Shown piece by piece: positions 11,419 through 22,898 of a stretch of 64,000 bases of DNA (position 1 is its first letter; each line of letters starts with the position of its first letter). A model generated the notes under the pieces. It made no database searches. It was not told the origin of the DNA and saw only the letters and a program-made list of their open reading frames with translations. The position numbers and the translations under genes were made by a program. Source of the DNA: Smallanthus sonchifolius. Its lineage: Eukaryota; Streptophyta; Magnoliopsida; Asterales; Asteraceae. The stretch spans positions 7,261,501-7,325,500 of the forward strand of contig CM042034.1 in assembly GCA_023525975.1 (NCBI GenBank). The letters are read 5' to 3'.

Positions 11419-13183
11419 TCATTTCTTCCTGAGATCTATAACCACCACACTAACGTTATCGGAGCTCCGTCGTGCCAACGCCAACTTCGTCAGCAACATT
11501 GATGCATCGGAGCAGGCTTTGTCCCAGTTCTCCGACACCGGCTCTTCGTTCTCCACCGGATTCTTCTTGTTTGCCGACCGTCCCTTCCCTTTCAAACACA
11601 TCCTGGCTACTCCACACGCCGTGTCGTTTGAAACCACGTCCCATAGTCCATCGCTCGCGATTATCAAACACTCGTCCTCCGCCGTCCGCTCGGTTATCGT
11701 CACCTCCGGCTCACTGCTCACGTATGGTTTCAAATAATTGTCACCTGAAAAATGTTATTGTAGATAGTTTTAAGTGTTTGGTATTGTCAAATAAAATCTC
11801 ACTCATAGTAAAGTTACGGTACAATTATAACATAGTAAAATCTCACTCGTATTATAAAATCTCACACATACCAGAGCTATGGTGTAAGTAGACCGTAGTA
11901 CAGTCAAATCTCACCCTTAGGGTATCCGGTATACTTCCGTGAGAGGGGCGTGGAACACCACCTCTCTTGTGTGAGAACGTGAGAATCTCACTCACGTGTA
12001 GTATACCGATACCCTTAGGTACAAACAAAGCTCAGTAAAATCTTGACTCATAGCAGAGCTATTGATAAAGTAGCAATTTCTTTATTCTAGGAGATAGAGA
12101 GGTTGCTTCGACTCAGAATAAACAGTTTGGCATTGTTTAATGAATTTGGTTAAAGCTCACCAATGGCTCTTGACATGGCAAGAACTCCAAGAACTCTAGC
12201 ACCTTCCCAATATATAACTCTCCCGCCGGCAGCTTGAATCCGGTTGAGCTCATCTGGACGGTCCGGCTACAAAACCAGACGAAAACTTTAAAACAATCAA
12301 TTACAACGTGTCAACGTGTGATCTTAACTATCAACCAACCTTATGATCACTCGATAAAGGAACTGCTTTGCCGTTTCGACAAAGTACTGCTCTTGAATCC
12401 CCGCAATTTGCAACAATAATTTTATCAGGAGTCATGACAGCAACAACTGCCGTAGATCCAACCGCGTCGGAATCCGGAGCCTGAAGCTCGCACCGGCAGT
12501 TACCGCCGACTGTACCTTTGTTCCAGTCGATTACTTCCTTGTCCATCCGGTTGAAGCTTCGCTCCATAGTTTTCGTCCACTCCATTGATTCAACTCTTTG
12601 ATTCATTTCTTCTTTCACCAACAAGTGCAGCCGATCCTTACACCTCGTCGCCACCTAAAATCATTACAGTAACCGTCAATTTTCTTACGTGTTGAATTTC
12701 AGATTAAATGTTTTATAATTATTATTATTTTATTATTGTTATACATACGTGAGAACAACCATGGCCATCATACACGCCAAAATAGTGCACACCAGACGTT
12801 TGATTATCGTCTCTGGTTAAAAATGAAGGATGAATAGCGACGGCGTCTTCCATATCCCTCCGCCGTCCACAAACCGACGCAACACCGAATTTCGGCAGCG
12901 TTTCACCGTCAACAAACACCGCAGATCCCAAAGGTCTGAAAACGGTAGCCACTAACGGCCTAGGGTTAGCAACATCACCACCGTCATCCTCACGGGAGAA
13001 CGACGCCGGAGATATCGATAACCGCGCTTGCTTAACCCCGTTCTCCACTTCAATCGCCGGTGCTCCGGCGACGAAATTAGCACGGCGGAGATCCATCCTC
13101 TTCCGCCTAGATGCCTGTGAATTGGACTCGCAAGCCGGCGAGGCCTCGTTTTCACTGACAACACCACAGCAAATCTCCGCCAT
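11419..13183 (-). CDS. Clade A protein phosphatase 2C (ABA co-receptor type)
   Basis: Four exons on the minus strand: 13183-12749, 12654-12340, 12266-12161 and 11744-11419, giving 393 aa. The start is the ATG at 13183 (MAEICCGVVSE). Clade A PP2Cs are Mg/Mn-dependent Ser/Thr phosphatases that hold SnRK2 kinases off until ABA-bound PYR/PYL receptors block them; they act in the nucleus and cytosol. Visible motifs are FGVASVCGRRRDMEDAVAIH, YDGHG (D139, metal), the GSTAVVAV core, CGDSRAVLCR, VIYWEGARVLG with the receptor-locking Trp at about 270, ASDGLWDVV (D317) and SSDNVSVVVIDLR (D381). The N-terminal ~100 residues are variable, as usual. All catalytic and gating residues I can judge are present. 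The N-terminus and RRRK-like patch fit the AHG3/HAI side of clade A better than ABI1, but I cannot assign an orthologue. Intron 3 carries a small MITE. Confidence 0.95.
11920..12014. mobile_element. Tiny Tourist-like MITE in PP2C intron 3
   Basis: A 95-bp element with inverted ends gggtatccggtatact and (reversed) gggtatcggtatact, flanked by TTA (11917-11919 and 12015-12017). A TTA duplication with short TIRs fits PIF/Harbinger. Confidence 0.6.
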
Positions 13184-13415
13184 TTCAACCACCACCTGCA
13201 ACCGCCTCCGGTTCTCCGAAATTCATTAACCGAGTGACATCAGCGTACACAAAAACCCACACAGAACAGAATGTTGATATAAGTCGAAATGAAGACATAA
13301 AATGAGAGAAGTGTTTAAAGGGGGAAACAGAGGGACCTGAAGGGAAGCTTTTTGGTGTCGCCACGGGGTACCTGCCCGTTCTGCCCGGTAATATTATCGG
13401 GCAACTGATCGACTG

Positions 13416-13682
13416 ACGTGTGGGAGTATGTTGTGAGAAGTGGGTTCCCTGCCTAAAAACCTATATCTGTGATCTAGGCCGTTGATTGTTGATCTGATGA
13501 AACGCGTGTGCTGTGAACTTTTCCGTGCGGGTTACGTGGGCCAATGAGGTTGAAACACGGGTGGTAGAGAGTAATTTCTCGGTCTGACACGCATGTGGTC
13601 TTTGTTTTGAAAGAAAAACAGGGCTTTTATTTTTAATTTTGGTTTTGGTAGCGTAGTCAGCCTCTAAAGAGGTGTACGTGGC
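13416..13682. promoter_or_regulatory. ABRE cluster upstream of the PP2C gene
   Basis: Three ACGTG cores lie within 500 bp upstream of the start codon: ACGTGTGG (13416-13423), TTACGTGGG (13532-13540) and TACGTGGC (13675-13682). The last is a textbook ABRE. Clade A PP2C genes are usually ABA-induced through such bZIP (ABF/AREB) sites. Induction here is inferred. Confidence 0.6.
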
Positions 13683-13853
13683 AAAGATTGTCAAGTACGA
13701 GATTGTGTAGCGTTTGCGTTTTTCATTTACCGATTAATCATATAAAAATAACAATGAATGTTTAAATTAAGTAAATTACGTGTTAAATATTAATTAATGA
13801 TTTACGTGTTATAATTAGTTATTTATTTTTATTTCTAAATATACCCGTTCTTA

Positions 13854-14155
13854 GAGTATTCTTATCAGTTTCTTTATCCCAATCTTTATAATTACACTAA
13901 AAATCACTATATATTTTCTCTCTTCTTTTTAATTAAATAATATTTTTTTATATATTTATCATTACATTTTCTCTATCCTTCACTCACAACCACTTTAAAA
14001 ATTATTAAAAAAATTATGCGGGTGAAAAGTGTTTTCTCCAAATATACAAAAAATTTATACATTTTCTCTCTGCTTCACTCACAACCATTTTAAAACACTC
14101 CCTAAAATTTGCAAAACACACTCACACAAATATGCAAAAACTGATGTGAATGCTC
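13854..14155. mobile_element. Tourist-like MITE (GAGCATTC family)
   Basis: A 302-bp element with ends gagtattcttatcag and ctgatgtgaatgctc (inverted), flanked by TTA (13851-13853, 14156-14158). The interior matches the inner MITE at 30873-31173, for example aattaaataatatttttt. Confidence 0.8.
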
Positions 14156-14869
14156 TTATAAATTTCATTCCTATAACATGTTAAATAAAGAACTAGATCT
14201 AAGTATGATAATGTAAAAACCATATTAGTATTTTTACTTATTATTTTAAATGCTCTATGAGAAAAATCTTGCTTTAGACTCCCTAATTTTTAGGTCTCGA
14301 TATTTTTTTGTGTGACATAGAGGCAATAACACCAGAATCAAAAGCATTGAGAAATATTAAGGATGGAAAGAGGTGGAATTGATACGGTGGAGATGAAGAG
14401 TGAGACGGAAGCTAATTCAGATTTCTGTGTCCTGGGGATACAACAAGGTGATTTATTTTTGTCCCGTTTTCGTGTACGTTTAGTAATCATTAATTGTGTT
14501 ACAATGCTTTAGTGATTGAATTTTTCATTTTGAGTCATTTCATGCTCTACTCTTCAATTCTTAGTCAAGGCAAAGCAAAAAGCGAAGGACAAATAGATTG
14601 AGCATGAAAAAGAAACCCTAGAATACTCATTCTCTACCAACTAAAACCTTGCTCTGTCATTCTTATAACAACGTTTTCTTAAATGTTCAATCGAACTTGT
14701 TATCTATTTCCAAACAAAATCTTCTTTTTATCTATATCCAATGGTTTACTTAAATGTTCAATCAAAACCTCCTTTTATCTATTTACAATCGTTGGAGCAA
14801 AACGAAAAGCCCTTTTTATGTGACTAGAGACAGTGGGGAGTGAGGGTAGCCGGCAATTCCTCGTCTTTG

Positions 14870-15240
14870 GTGAGGAGCACGTGGTTTCATTTAACGCCAA
14901 AAATAGACGGTTGTAAGTGTAAAGGACGTAATATACAAACAAGTTTAAACATAAAGGACAATTTATGATATTATTTTAGTTTAAGGATGAAATATTAAAT
15001 TTGGTATAAACATAAAGGACGAAAAGTGAAAATTGTTCTTTTATAAACAACATAAGACGATTTTGCCCTCACGTGAGAGGCACGGGACCAACCTTAACGT
15101 TTGAAATTGACGGATGTTAGTCCAAATGATGAACGTGCAAACTTTTTAAAAAATAAAAAACAAAATCTATGATTTCTTTAACAAAAAGATGTGTCTAAAT
15201 TTTGTTATATATAAAAAAACTTAAAGTATAATTCACTCTA
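14870..15240. repeat. Partial Mutator-type MITE halves
   Basis: The sequence gtgtaaaggacgtaatatac ... aaacataaaggacgaaaagtg resembles the inner arm of the 6546-7007 and 52553-52880 foldbacks. Edges and target duplication are not recoverable. Confidence 0.3.
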
Positions 15241-15562
15241 TTACTTTTTACATGATGTATTCAACTTTTATAATTAATTAGTTTTATTTATTTACGCGCA
15301 TGTAACTAAGAAAATGAAAATTATTAATTTAATATTTTCAAAAATAATTAAACTTCTAAAACAAATTAGTTGATCTCAAATGACACGTAGTTGTATTTTA
15401 AAAAGATGCATAAAATATGGACAAGAGGGATGCTCAACTAATTTTAGAAAGAAAAATTAATAACCGGATAAATAATTATATCTATTTATTTTAATCTGGT
15501 AATAACTATATGACTTGGGTCGTTTTTTTTCTATTTTATTGTGATTATTTATATAAGTATTT

Positions 15563-15897
15563 TTTTTTAACGGCGAACATTGAATGTTGTGACGTCGCAC
15601 CCTCCGTCACATGGGAGAGACTCGTCCAACTCCGGCCAATATGTTGTCTTAATCGGGCCCACTTGACGTCAGAGTTGGAGAGCATACAAGGAAAATTCTC
15701 ACCCAATACGGCCCCTTCCGGGCTTGAGGGAGAGCCAAGGCTCGAACCCTGGATCGACGTGAGTAAAACCCATGTGCATCAGCCTAAGCTAGGTCTCATT
15801 TGCATGACGCAAAAACTAATGTGAAGAGCAAGGATTGAACCTGGGTCATTAAGTACACCAAGTTTCTCCCTTACCACTCCACCACTAGCTCATTGGC
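15563..15897 (-). mobile_element. tRNA-derived SINE, copy 1
   Basis: A 335-bp full-length element on the minus strand with a perfect 14-bp target duplication ttatataagtattt (15549-15562 and 15898-15911). The 5' head is tRNA-like: A-box region tagtggtggagtgg, then about 40 bp on, a B-box-like ggttcaatcc. The body is unrelated to tRNA and ends in an A-run (plus-strand T-run). It belongs to the same family as 19176-19512. Confidence 0.88.
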
Positions 15898-15975
15898 TTA
15901 TATAAGTATTTAGTTCTATGTTTTCAAAACTATTTCCTTGTGGGTTAAAAGATAAGTTACTAATTTATTTTAACA

Positions 15976-16034
15976 CTAGCTTATAACCTTTATTTATATA
16001 CAGGGTGAAAAATATTAATAAATAAAATTTTTAA

Positions 16035-16068
<34 letters not shown>

Positions 16069-16429
16069 CATGTACAAAAATGTGTTACCTATACTAATGA
16101 TAGAAAACAAAGTTCAAAATATGTAGAATTTAATATATATATATATATATTTGAGTTTTGAAATACATTAATTATTATTTTATGTAATTTAACTTTCATT
16201 TATTATATGATTGAAAATAAAAGTTACATAATTATATTTCAAATTTATTATAATAAGGGATAATTTAAAATAAATGTGTTTTATTAGTATAGTTGGTATT
16301 TTTTTAAATATAATATTATTAAAAGATAAATGTATATTTAATAAGAGAGATGCGAGAAAAAAATGATAAGAATAAATATGAATGCAACACGTTGCATGAA
16401 AAATCTTTTTATTTATTACATAGTATAAA
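15976..16429 (-). mobile_element. Short Helitron, eroded
   Basis: It ends (minus strand) in a weak hairpin, then ttataagCTAG and host T. The 5' end is TTTATACTATGTAATAAATA, related to the TCTATACC start of the 52160-52520 copy. The 454-bp element contains an (AT)n expansion at 16038-16067. The interior is similar to the 52-kb copy. Confidence 0.6.
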
Positions 16430-17062
16430 TCATTACTAAATATTTTAATTTAACTATTATTTAATATTTAAACATACTTTTCAACTACTGTGATAAATTA
16501 GATTTTAATAATCAAAATTTCGTGCCATGATTTTTACTAGTGACACTTTTAATTTTCACTTTTGTTATCAAGGACAATGCCACTCTCATAATTATCATAA
16601 AATTACACTTGATTTTGCTCACAGTGACCAGAAAACGTAAATTCCATGTAAGCAAAATCAAATATAAATCTATCATATATGTGAGTGAGATTGCTTTTGA
16701 CAATAAAAATGAAAGTTAAGAATGTTATTAATTAAATTAACGGTATGATTTATTATCCGTCAATAATTTATAATTTGAATTATTATAATTCAATTCCCCT
16801 TATTAGCTTAATGTTTAGTTGTTTGATTTAGTATTTAAATTTTATACCTGGTTATTTACGTATTTAATATTTGTAATTAAAATTTGGTATTTAGTAGTTT
16901 CAATTTACTATCCTAACTTGTATTTTAATAGATTTTATTTACAAAATTTTTGTTTGATTTTAATAATGAGTTAATTGTAAAAATGGTCTATTTGGTTTGA
17001 TCAAGTTGCATGTGTTGGCTTCTATGATTGAAAAAATATAAACTTAGCCAAATACTTGTGAG

Positions 17063-17122
17063 ACCAGTTAGTTTTTAACGAAAAATTACCTTACCAGTTA
17101 GTTTTTAACGAAAAATTACCTT
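17063..17122. repeat. Two-copy 30-bp tandem repeat
   Basis: The unit accagttagtttttaacgaa with its flank is repeated exactly with a 30-bp period (17063 and 17093). Confidence 0.8.
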
Positions 17123-17641
17123 AAATGTCATATATATGAGAAAAACTTAGACTTTTCAATTTAATAATAAAAAATGCATAAAATAAGTACGAAGCAACAT
17201 AAAACAATAACCCCACTACAAAAAAAATGCATGAAAAATAAACAAAAAAATACCTAAAAAGAATAATTTTTGGGTTGCTTCATGCTTACTTTTTATGCAT
17301 TTTTGTTTATTAAGGTTTAAGATTTGAAAAGTCTAAATTAGCCTCATATGGATAACATATAAGAAAATTTTGCATTAACAACTAACTGATATTAACTCAT
17401 TAATAATATTCAATCAGATTTCTTATGTTCTTAAATATATTTATATTAGCACATTAATAATATCCAATCAGATTCTTACGTATACTTGGGTCGGGGATTT
17501 CAGTCATAATTGCAACTTTTCATTTATTATTATTATTATGTGATACCTAATTTCAGTCATAAAAAGAATATAGATGTTTATCAATTATATATTTTTTATT
17601 ATTCATAACTCGTATAATACACAGGTCTATAACATAATATA

Positions 17642-18700
17642 TCTCTTTTCTAATAAAATACTAAATGATTTTGCCACTTGTTATCACCACATTCACTCTC
17701 ACAAAAATTTTTCTCCCAAAACCACATTTATATCCTCCATTTAATACTTCCTTATTTATCATTTTTTATTTGAAAATTTACATAAATAAACATTTTATCA
17801 AATAAATTTATCATTATTACCATTGGCTCCCCATTTTTTTAAAAGTATATTCAAAAGTTAATATTTAAAAAAAATCAAGAATTAAAAAATAAGAAATTTT
17901 AAATAAATATGTGTTAGAATAAAGTTTAATGATATTTACTTAGTAGTTTTTTTTTAAATTGATATTTATAAATAATTTTTTTATTTTGATTTATAAATTT
18001 TAATACTTCATTTTTAATAAAATTAAGAAACTTGTAAATGTTTATTTTTAAAAGTGTATTATATTTTAAACTTTAATTTTTTAAATGACTTGATTTTTTT
18101 TTCAAAAAATATGTTTGCAAGTTTCAATTCTAATTTAATAGTTTTAATTTTAGAATTTTAAATTTAATTGTGTCAAAATATTAAGCAGTGAAATTTTTTA
18201 AATTTGGAGTTTTAAATTTTGAATTTAAAAGATGATATATTGTTGAAATTTAATTTTTTTTTGTATATTATTATTATTATTTAATGAGAGATTTAGTATT
18301 AAAATTTTAGCGAGATTTTTCGCATACAAGTACAAATAGTATCCGTCAATCAGAGCATCTTGATGATGATTTTGATGGAACTTTATAATCTCCTGATTTT
18401 CTAAATGGACTTACATTATCAGGTTTGTTAAACCATAAATTAGTTTTAAGTGTCAGTGTTCCAGTCATTCTATTAAGAAATATTGAAGAAAAAATTGTCT
18501 AGGCAATGTAACAGTCATTCTATTATGAAATGTATTTTCATGTATTTTTTGATGTTTTGATTATTCTCATTTATATAATATTAAAATGTAACAAAATAAA
18601 AATTACAAATACAATATCAAATTTGTATAAAAAAGTTTTAAAATATTTATCAATATAATGTTAACATTTCAACCCGTGTAACACACGGGGTTAAAGCTAG
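17642..18700 (+). mobile_element. Non-autonomous Helitron, about 1.06 kb
   Basis: The 3' end is a strong hairpin (aacccgtgt / acacgggg-tt) followed by aaagCTAG at 18697-18700 and host T. The proposed 5' end is TCTCTTTTCTAATAAAATAC after host A17641. There is no target duplication and no ORF. The 3' end is convincing and the 5' end is inferred by similarity to the other copies. Confidence 0.6.
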
Positions 18701-18883
18701 TTTATATAATATTTTGCAAACCAAATAACATGACATGGTTATAAAATCATTTAATTAAAAACCTTTATAATTTCCAAGCTTTAAGATTGTATACTACATG
18801 GGAGAGCCAAGTGAAAGTATACCACATACTCTAATATGATTCTTAGTCTTTATTTAAATCTGATTTTATAATAAACACATCAT

Positions 18884-19147
18884 TATAAATACTACATGGG
18901 AGAGCCAAGTGCATCAACCAACAGGAAAAAGACATATTTGAACTGGCTCATTGATTTAAAAAGATCTAGTTTCTTATGAGTGAAAAACAGGTCTGGAATT
19001 GATAATTTAGATTGGGTCAAATGGTACAAGTTCAGGTTCTGAAATTTATGTTATGTTTCTGTATTTTATTTCTTTTCTGTTTTGTATCATGCTAGCCATT
19101 GCTAGCTGTTTGTTCTAAAATAAAACTTCTGCCCTTCAAAAAAAAAA
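18884..19147 (+). mobile_element. 5'-truncated poly(A) retroposon
   Basis: A 264-bp insertion between 14-bp direct repeats aataaacacatcat (18870-18883, 19148-19161). It ends in ctaaaataaaacttctgccc followed by a poly(A) run, as an L1-type LINE 3' end or a processed transcript would. Part of its 5' sequence (actacatgggagagccaagtg) also occurs at 18794. Confidence 0.65.
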
Positions 19148-19175
19148 AATAAACACATCATCAACATGTTTAATA

Positions 19176-19512
19176 GCCGATAAACTAGTGGTGGAGTGGT
19201 AATGGAGAGACATGGTGTTCCTAGTGACCCAGGTTCATTCTCTGCTTTGCACATTAGTTTCTGCGGCATGCAAATGAGGTCTAGCTTAGGCTAATGCAAC
19301 CGAGTTTTACCTACGCCGATTCAGGGTTCGAGCCTCGGCTCTCCCTCAAGCCCGGAAGGGGCCGTATTGGGTGATATTTTTCCTTGGATGCTCTCCTACT
19401 CTGACGACAAGTGGGTCCGGCTAAGACAATATATTGACAGGAGTTGGATGAGTGTCCCCATATAACGGGGGGTATGACGTCACCACATTCAATGTTCACC
19501 GTTAAAAAAATT
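19176..19512 (+). mobile_element. tRNA-derived SINE, copy 2
   Basis: A 337-bp full-length element on the plus strand with a perfect 13-bp target duplication aacatgtttaata (19163-19175, 19513-19525). It has the same A-box tagtggtggagtgg and B-box-like ggttcattctc head as copy 1. Shared body landmarks are gcatgcaaatgaggtctagc and ccggaaggggccgtattggg, and it ends caccgttaaaaaaa. Confidence 0.88.
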
Positions 19513-19759
19513 AACATGTTTAATAAATAAAAAAGTAAGTGATTATTCGGGGAAAAGCAAGAAAGAAAAGAAAACGTTTAGATAGGTGGGGTGGTGTTGA
19601 GAGGTGGGACCAATGGTTTGACGTTCTTGTGGAAATAAGTACAGAAGATACATCTCGATCGGAGAGGTGGGTGGGTTTTCTTTTGGACACCTGTTTCAAT
19701 CTAAATTACACTTCTTTGTATATCTAGGGATCACAAACAAACTCAAACTAATAAATCTA

Positions 19760-20937
19760 GAGTAAAGTACACAGACGGTGCTTATGTTTTAATAAATTTT
19801 GAATTTAGCTTCTATCTATGAAAAAGTATACAGATAGTCTAAACTTTTACACATAAGTAACACGTTTGATTCTCAACTTGAATAAGGGTTAACTATTCTT
19901 TTAAATATTTAAAAAATGACCAAAATACCTTATATTAGAAAATAAAAAAAATCATTTATGTAAACACAAACCCAAGATCTAAAACCAATGGAAACACCAT
20001 CACCACATGGTTGCGGCCATCATCTTCTCCGGTAAGCCACAGATTCAAAAACACCCTCAATAGCTTTCAAGCTTCAAGATCTACCATCGATTTAAAAGGG
20101 GGCCACTGTTACCATCGCTCACCGCCACTCATTTTCAGATTATTTAAACCTTTGTATCGATTTTCCGACCACCACAACTTCATCGCCGCCAAATCGCTTC
20201 TGTCACCATCGATCAATATAGAGCCATCGTCCGCTACCTTCACCATCGATCATTATAGATCCAGATCGCATGGTCACCTACCATTGATATCGATTGCAAC
20301 GAACCCGCAATTATAATCTTCACTCCATAATCTCTATTTCTCTTTTGCAAATAATGAGCAAAGCGAAATACCCCTTCCTCTGCTGTTGAAGAAACGAACC
20401 AAGCTATATTGATGCTATTTTATTGAAAAATAATCAATTATCTTGAATAATAATTGGTGTTGTTTTGATTACAGAATTGAATAGGAATCGAAGGATTTGT
20501 AAACATACAGTGGAAATGAGTAATTTGTGGTTTAATCACACATGGAGGAATCTTCATCAGGTTGGAGGTTCAGGTGGTTGTTTCTTCAATTGCTTCCACA
20601 TGGGTTTGATAACTTGAGGTGTGCTGGTGGTTGTCGCCGGTGGTTGATGACGGGGGAGGTGGTGGTTCCCCGGTGGTTGCAGGCGGTGGTTGTAGGTAGG
20701 GGTGGTGTTAGGTGGTGGTGATTCAAGTGTTTTGTAGCTAGGTTTTTTTTAATTAAAGTGATAAAGGGTATTTTCATCATTTCACACACATTTAATGGAA
20801 AAATTTAACCCCATCCAAGTTGAGGATCAAACGTGTTACATGTATGCAAAAGTTTGAACTATCTATGTATTTTTTCATACCTAGGGACCAAATCTAAAAT
20901 TTGTGAAAACCATAAGGACCATCCGTGTACTTTACTC
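19760..20937. mobile_element. Non-autonomous MULE, 1.18 kb
   Basis: Terminal inverted repeats of about 140 bp (gagtaaagtacac(a/g)ga at both ends) are flanked by a perfect 10-bp target duplication aataaatcta (19750-19759, 20938-20947). This is Mutator-superfamily structure. The interior is more GC-rich than its surroundings. It has C-rich sequence around 20010-20310 and ggtggttg-type microrepeats around 20570-20740. I see no transposase and recognise no captured gene. Confidence 0.82.
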
Positions 20938-20947
20938 AATAAATCTA

Positions 20948-21100
20948 AGATTAAATTGCAGCTTACACCCCGTGTTTAACGGGGTTAAGAATCAGAGACG
21001 TAAAATGTTGAAACATCAAATATCAGGGATCAAATGTGTTACGGGTGGACGAAACCTAATGTTTTGTTCAAATTACAGGGACGAAGACTGAAGTTTACTC
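20948..21100. mobile_element. Internally deleted MULE-type MITE abutting the MULE
   Basis: Its left end aagattaaattgcagctta is the inverted counterpart of its right end gaagactgaagtttactct. It has the same gatcaaatgtgttac(g/a)gg interior as 21343-21695. It shares the taaatct target sequence with the neighbouring 1.2-kb MULE. Confidence 0.5.
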
Positions 21101-21342
21101 TAAATCTAAATTACACTTCTTTGTATATCAAAGAATCCTAACGAGTAATTTTAATAAACTATCGGTTTATCCGATGGGTAATGACTAATCATGTATTTAA
21201 TGAGTACTACCTTATACCCCGTGTTTACATACTGGGTGAAAGTATCAATACATAAAATTCTTAAATCTTTATGTATATATATTCATTAAAATACGTTAAT
21301 TACTATTTAATGTAATTTGACTTTTATTTACTATTTAATTGA

Positions 21343-21695
21343 AGAGTAAACTGCAGTTTTCGTCCCTCATATTTGAACAAAATCTCAGGTTTCGTCCACT
21401 TGTAACACATTTGATCCCGACGTTTGATACTTTAACACTTTGCATCTCTAGTCTTTAACTCCGTTAACTTTTCTGTTAGTTTTTTGTGTGAAATTAGTGA
21501 TTTTTGTGGGTGGTCTGATGTTTGAAGAATTAGGGGGATGGGTATATTAGTAATTTCACACAAAAACTAACAGGAAATTTAACGGTGTTAAGGATCAGGG
21601 ACGCAAAGTGTTAGAGCATCAAATGTTAGGGATCAAATGTGTTACAGGTGGACGAAACCTGATGTTTTGTTCAAACCTCAGAGACGAAAACCACA
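21343..21695. mobile_element. Foldback MULE-type MITE
   Basis: A near-palindromic element. The left arm gagtaaactgcagttttcgt ... atttgatcccgacgtttgat is mirrored by the right arm gttagggatcaaatgtgtta ... gagacgaaaacc. The centre holds actaacag / ctgttagt. No clear target duplication was found. Confidence 0.6.
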
Positions 21696-22060
21696 TAAAG
21701 TTACATAATTAGATTTTAAAGTTTTTTTATAATAAGTAATAATTTGTTTAGTATGATTAGTATTTGTTTAGTATAGATAGGATACTTTTGTAGGAGTTTA
21801 TAATAGAAAAGAGTTGAAACGGCTTCAAGACCCTGCGGTGTTTTCTTTTGCTTGATATCCTTCAATGGAGAGAGAGTGTGTAAAACATTCGAAATTTCAG
21901 ACGTGAGCGGATGAGGTTTTGTACATATAATGAAACACTTTTATCATATAATATCTAATAGTAAACCGATTCTCATTACTACTATACATCATGGCATTTG
22001 TATTTAAAAACTTATGTTACTGCTTATTACTTCCCGTCGGTCATGAGATAAAAAATAAGA

Positions 22061-22186
22061 TATCGTCCTTGGCGTCCTAGTGGTAAAATTGTGTACTTTA
22101 CAATCAAATAGTTATGTGTTTAAATCCTGTAGAATGCATATTTGATGATTTTAGAAGTAGAGTAAAGAGTAAATATTCGTCGTTAA
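22061..22186 (+). mobile_element. Short tRNA-derived SINE
   Basis: About 126 bp with a tRNA-like head (ggcgtcctagtggtaaaatt, then gtgtttaaatcctgtag). It ends cgtcgtt plus an A-rich tail, between direct repeats aaaaaataaga (22050-22060, 22187-22197). The duplication is A-rich and so weaker evidence. Confidence 0.5.
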
Positions 22187-22898
22187 AAAAAATAAGAAAT
22201 ACCATGTTACATCAAAAACATTTTTATTATGAGTTTATGAACATCACATGTGTGATGTTGGTTCATAAAAGTTAATTTGGTGTTAAAATCATATTCATAT
22301 AATATGTAAATTATTTTCACAATAAAATCAAATGATCAACAAGATTTTAACTTTCACAATCAAATCAAACCTTTTCAGTTCTATTATTAAACCGGGTCGG
22401 CCCGATAATGACCAAATATTGCAGATTGTCTGATCTTAAGGCTTCTTTTTGTTAGTTATGAGACAAGAAAATCCAATTTGGATTGTTATTGACACGTGTC
22501 CAAAAGGGAGTGGGACGTGTGTAAACCTAACGCTCGGGTCTTACCCCAAAATCATGGACCCCTAGTGAATGATTAAATTCAGATATTTGAATTATAATAA
22601 TACTTTTTTTAAAGAAAGTTATGTATCTATTTTGTCTTTCAAGTTTGAACGAGTTTTTAGTCAAAATAGTATGATTAAAAAAACTATTTACCAGATATTG
22701 GTAATTTTAAAAGTATTAGTAAACGAGTGTTATTAAAAAAACTATTTAATAAACATATTTAGTTTCTATTTATTATACTTTCTTTTTTATTTTTTAACCA
22801 ACCTTTTATAGTTTTTTTATCAATCATTAGATTGTTTTTAATTTACGTGAATTTTTTTCAATAACAAAACAAATTTATATTCTTTTTAACCAGTTATT

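Noticed and set aside
11472..11891. Open frames on the plus strand opposite PP2C exon 4
   Set aside because: Antisense shadows of a well-supported coding exon; composition and length follow the sense gene.
15510..15824. 104-aa plus-strand open frame
   Set aside because: Lies within the antisense of a SINE; no protein similarity.
20011..20316. 101-aa open frame inside the MULE
   Set aside because: Low-complexity Ser/His/Pro-rich translation without motif; considered transposon cargo, not a gene.
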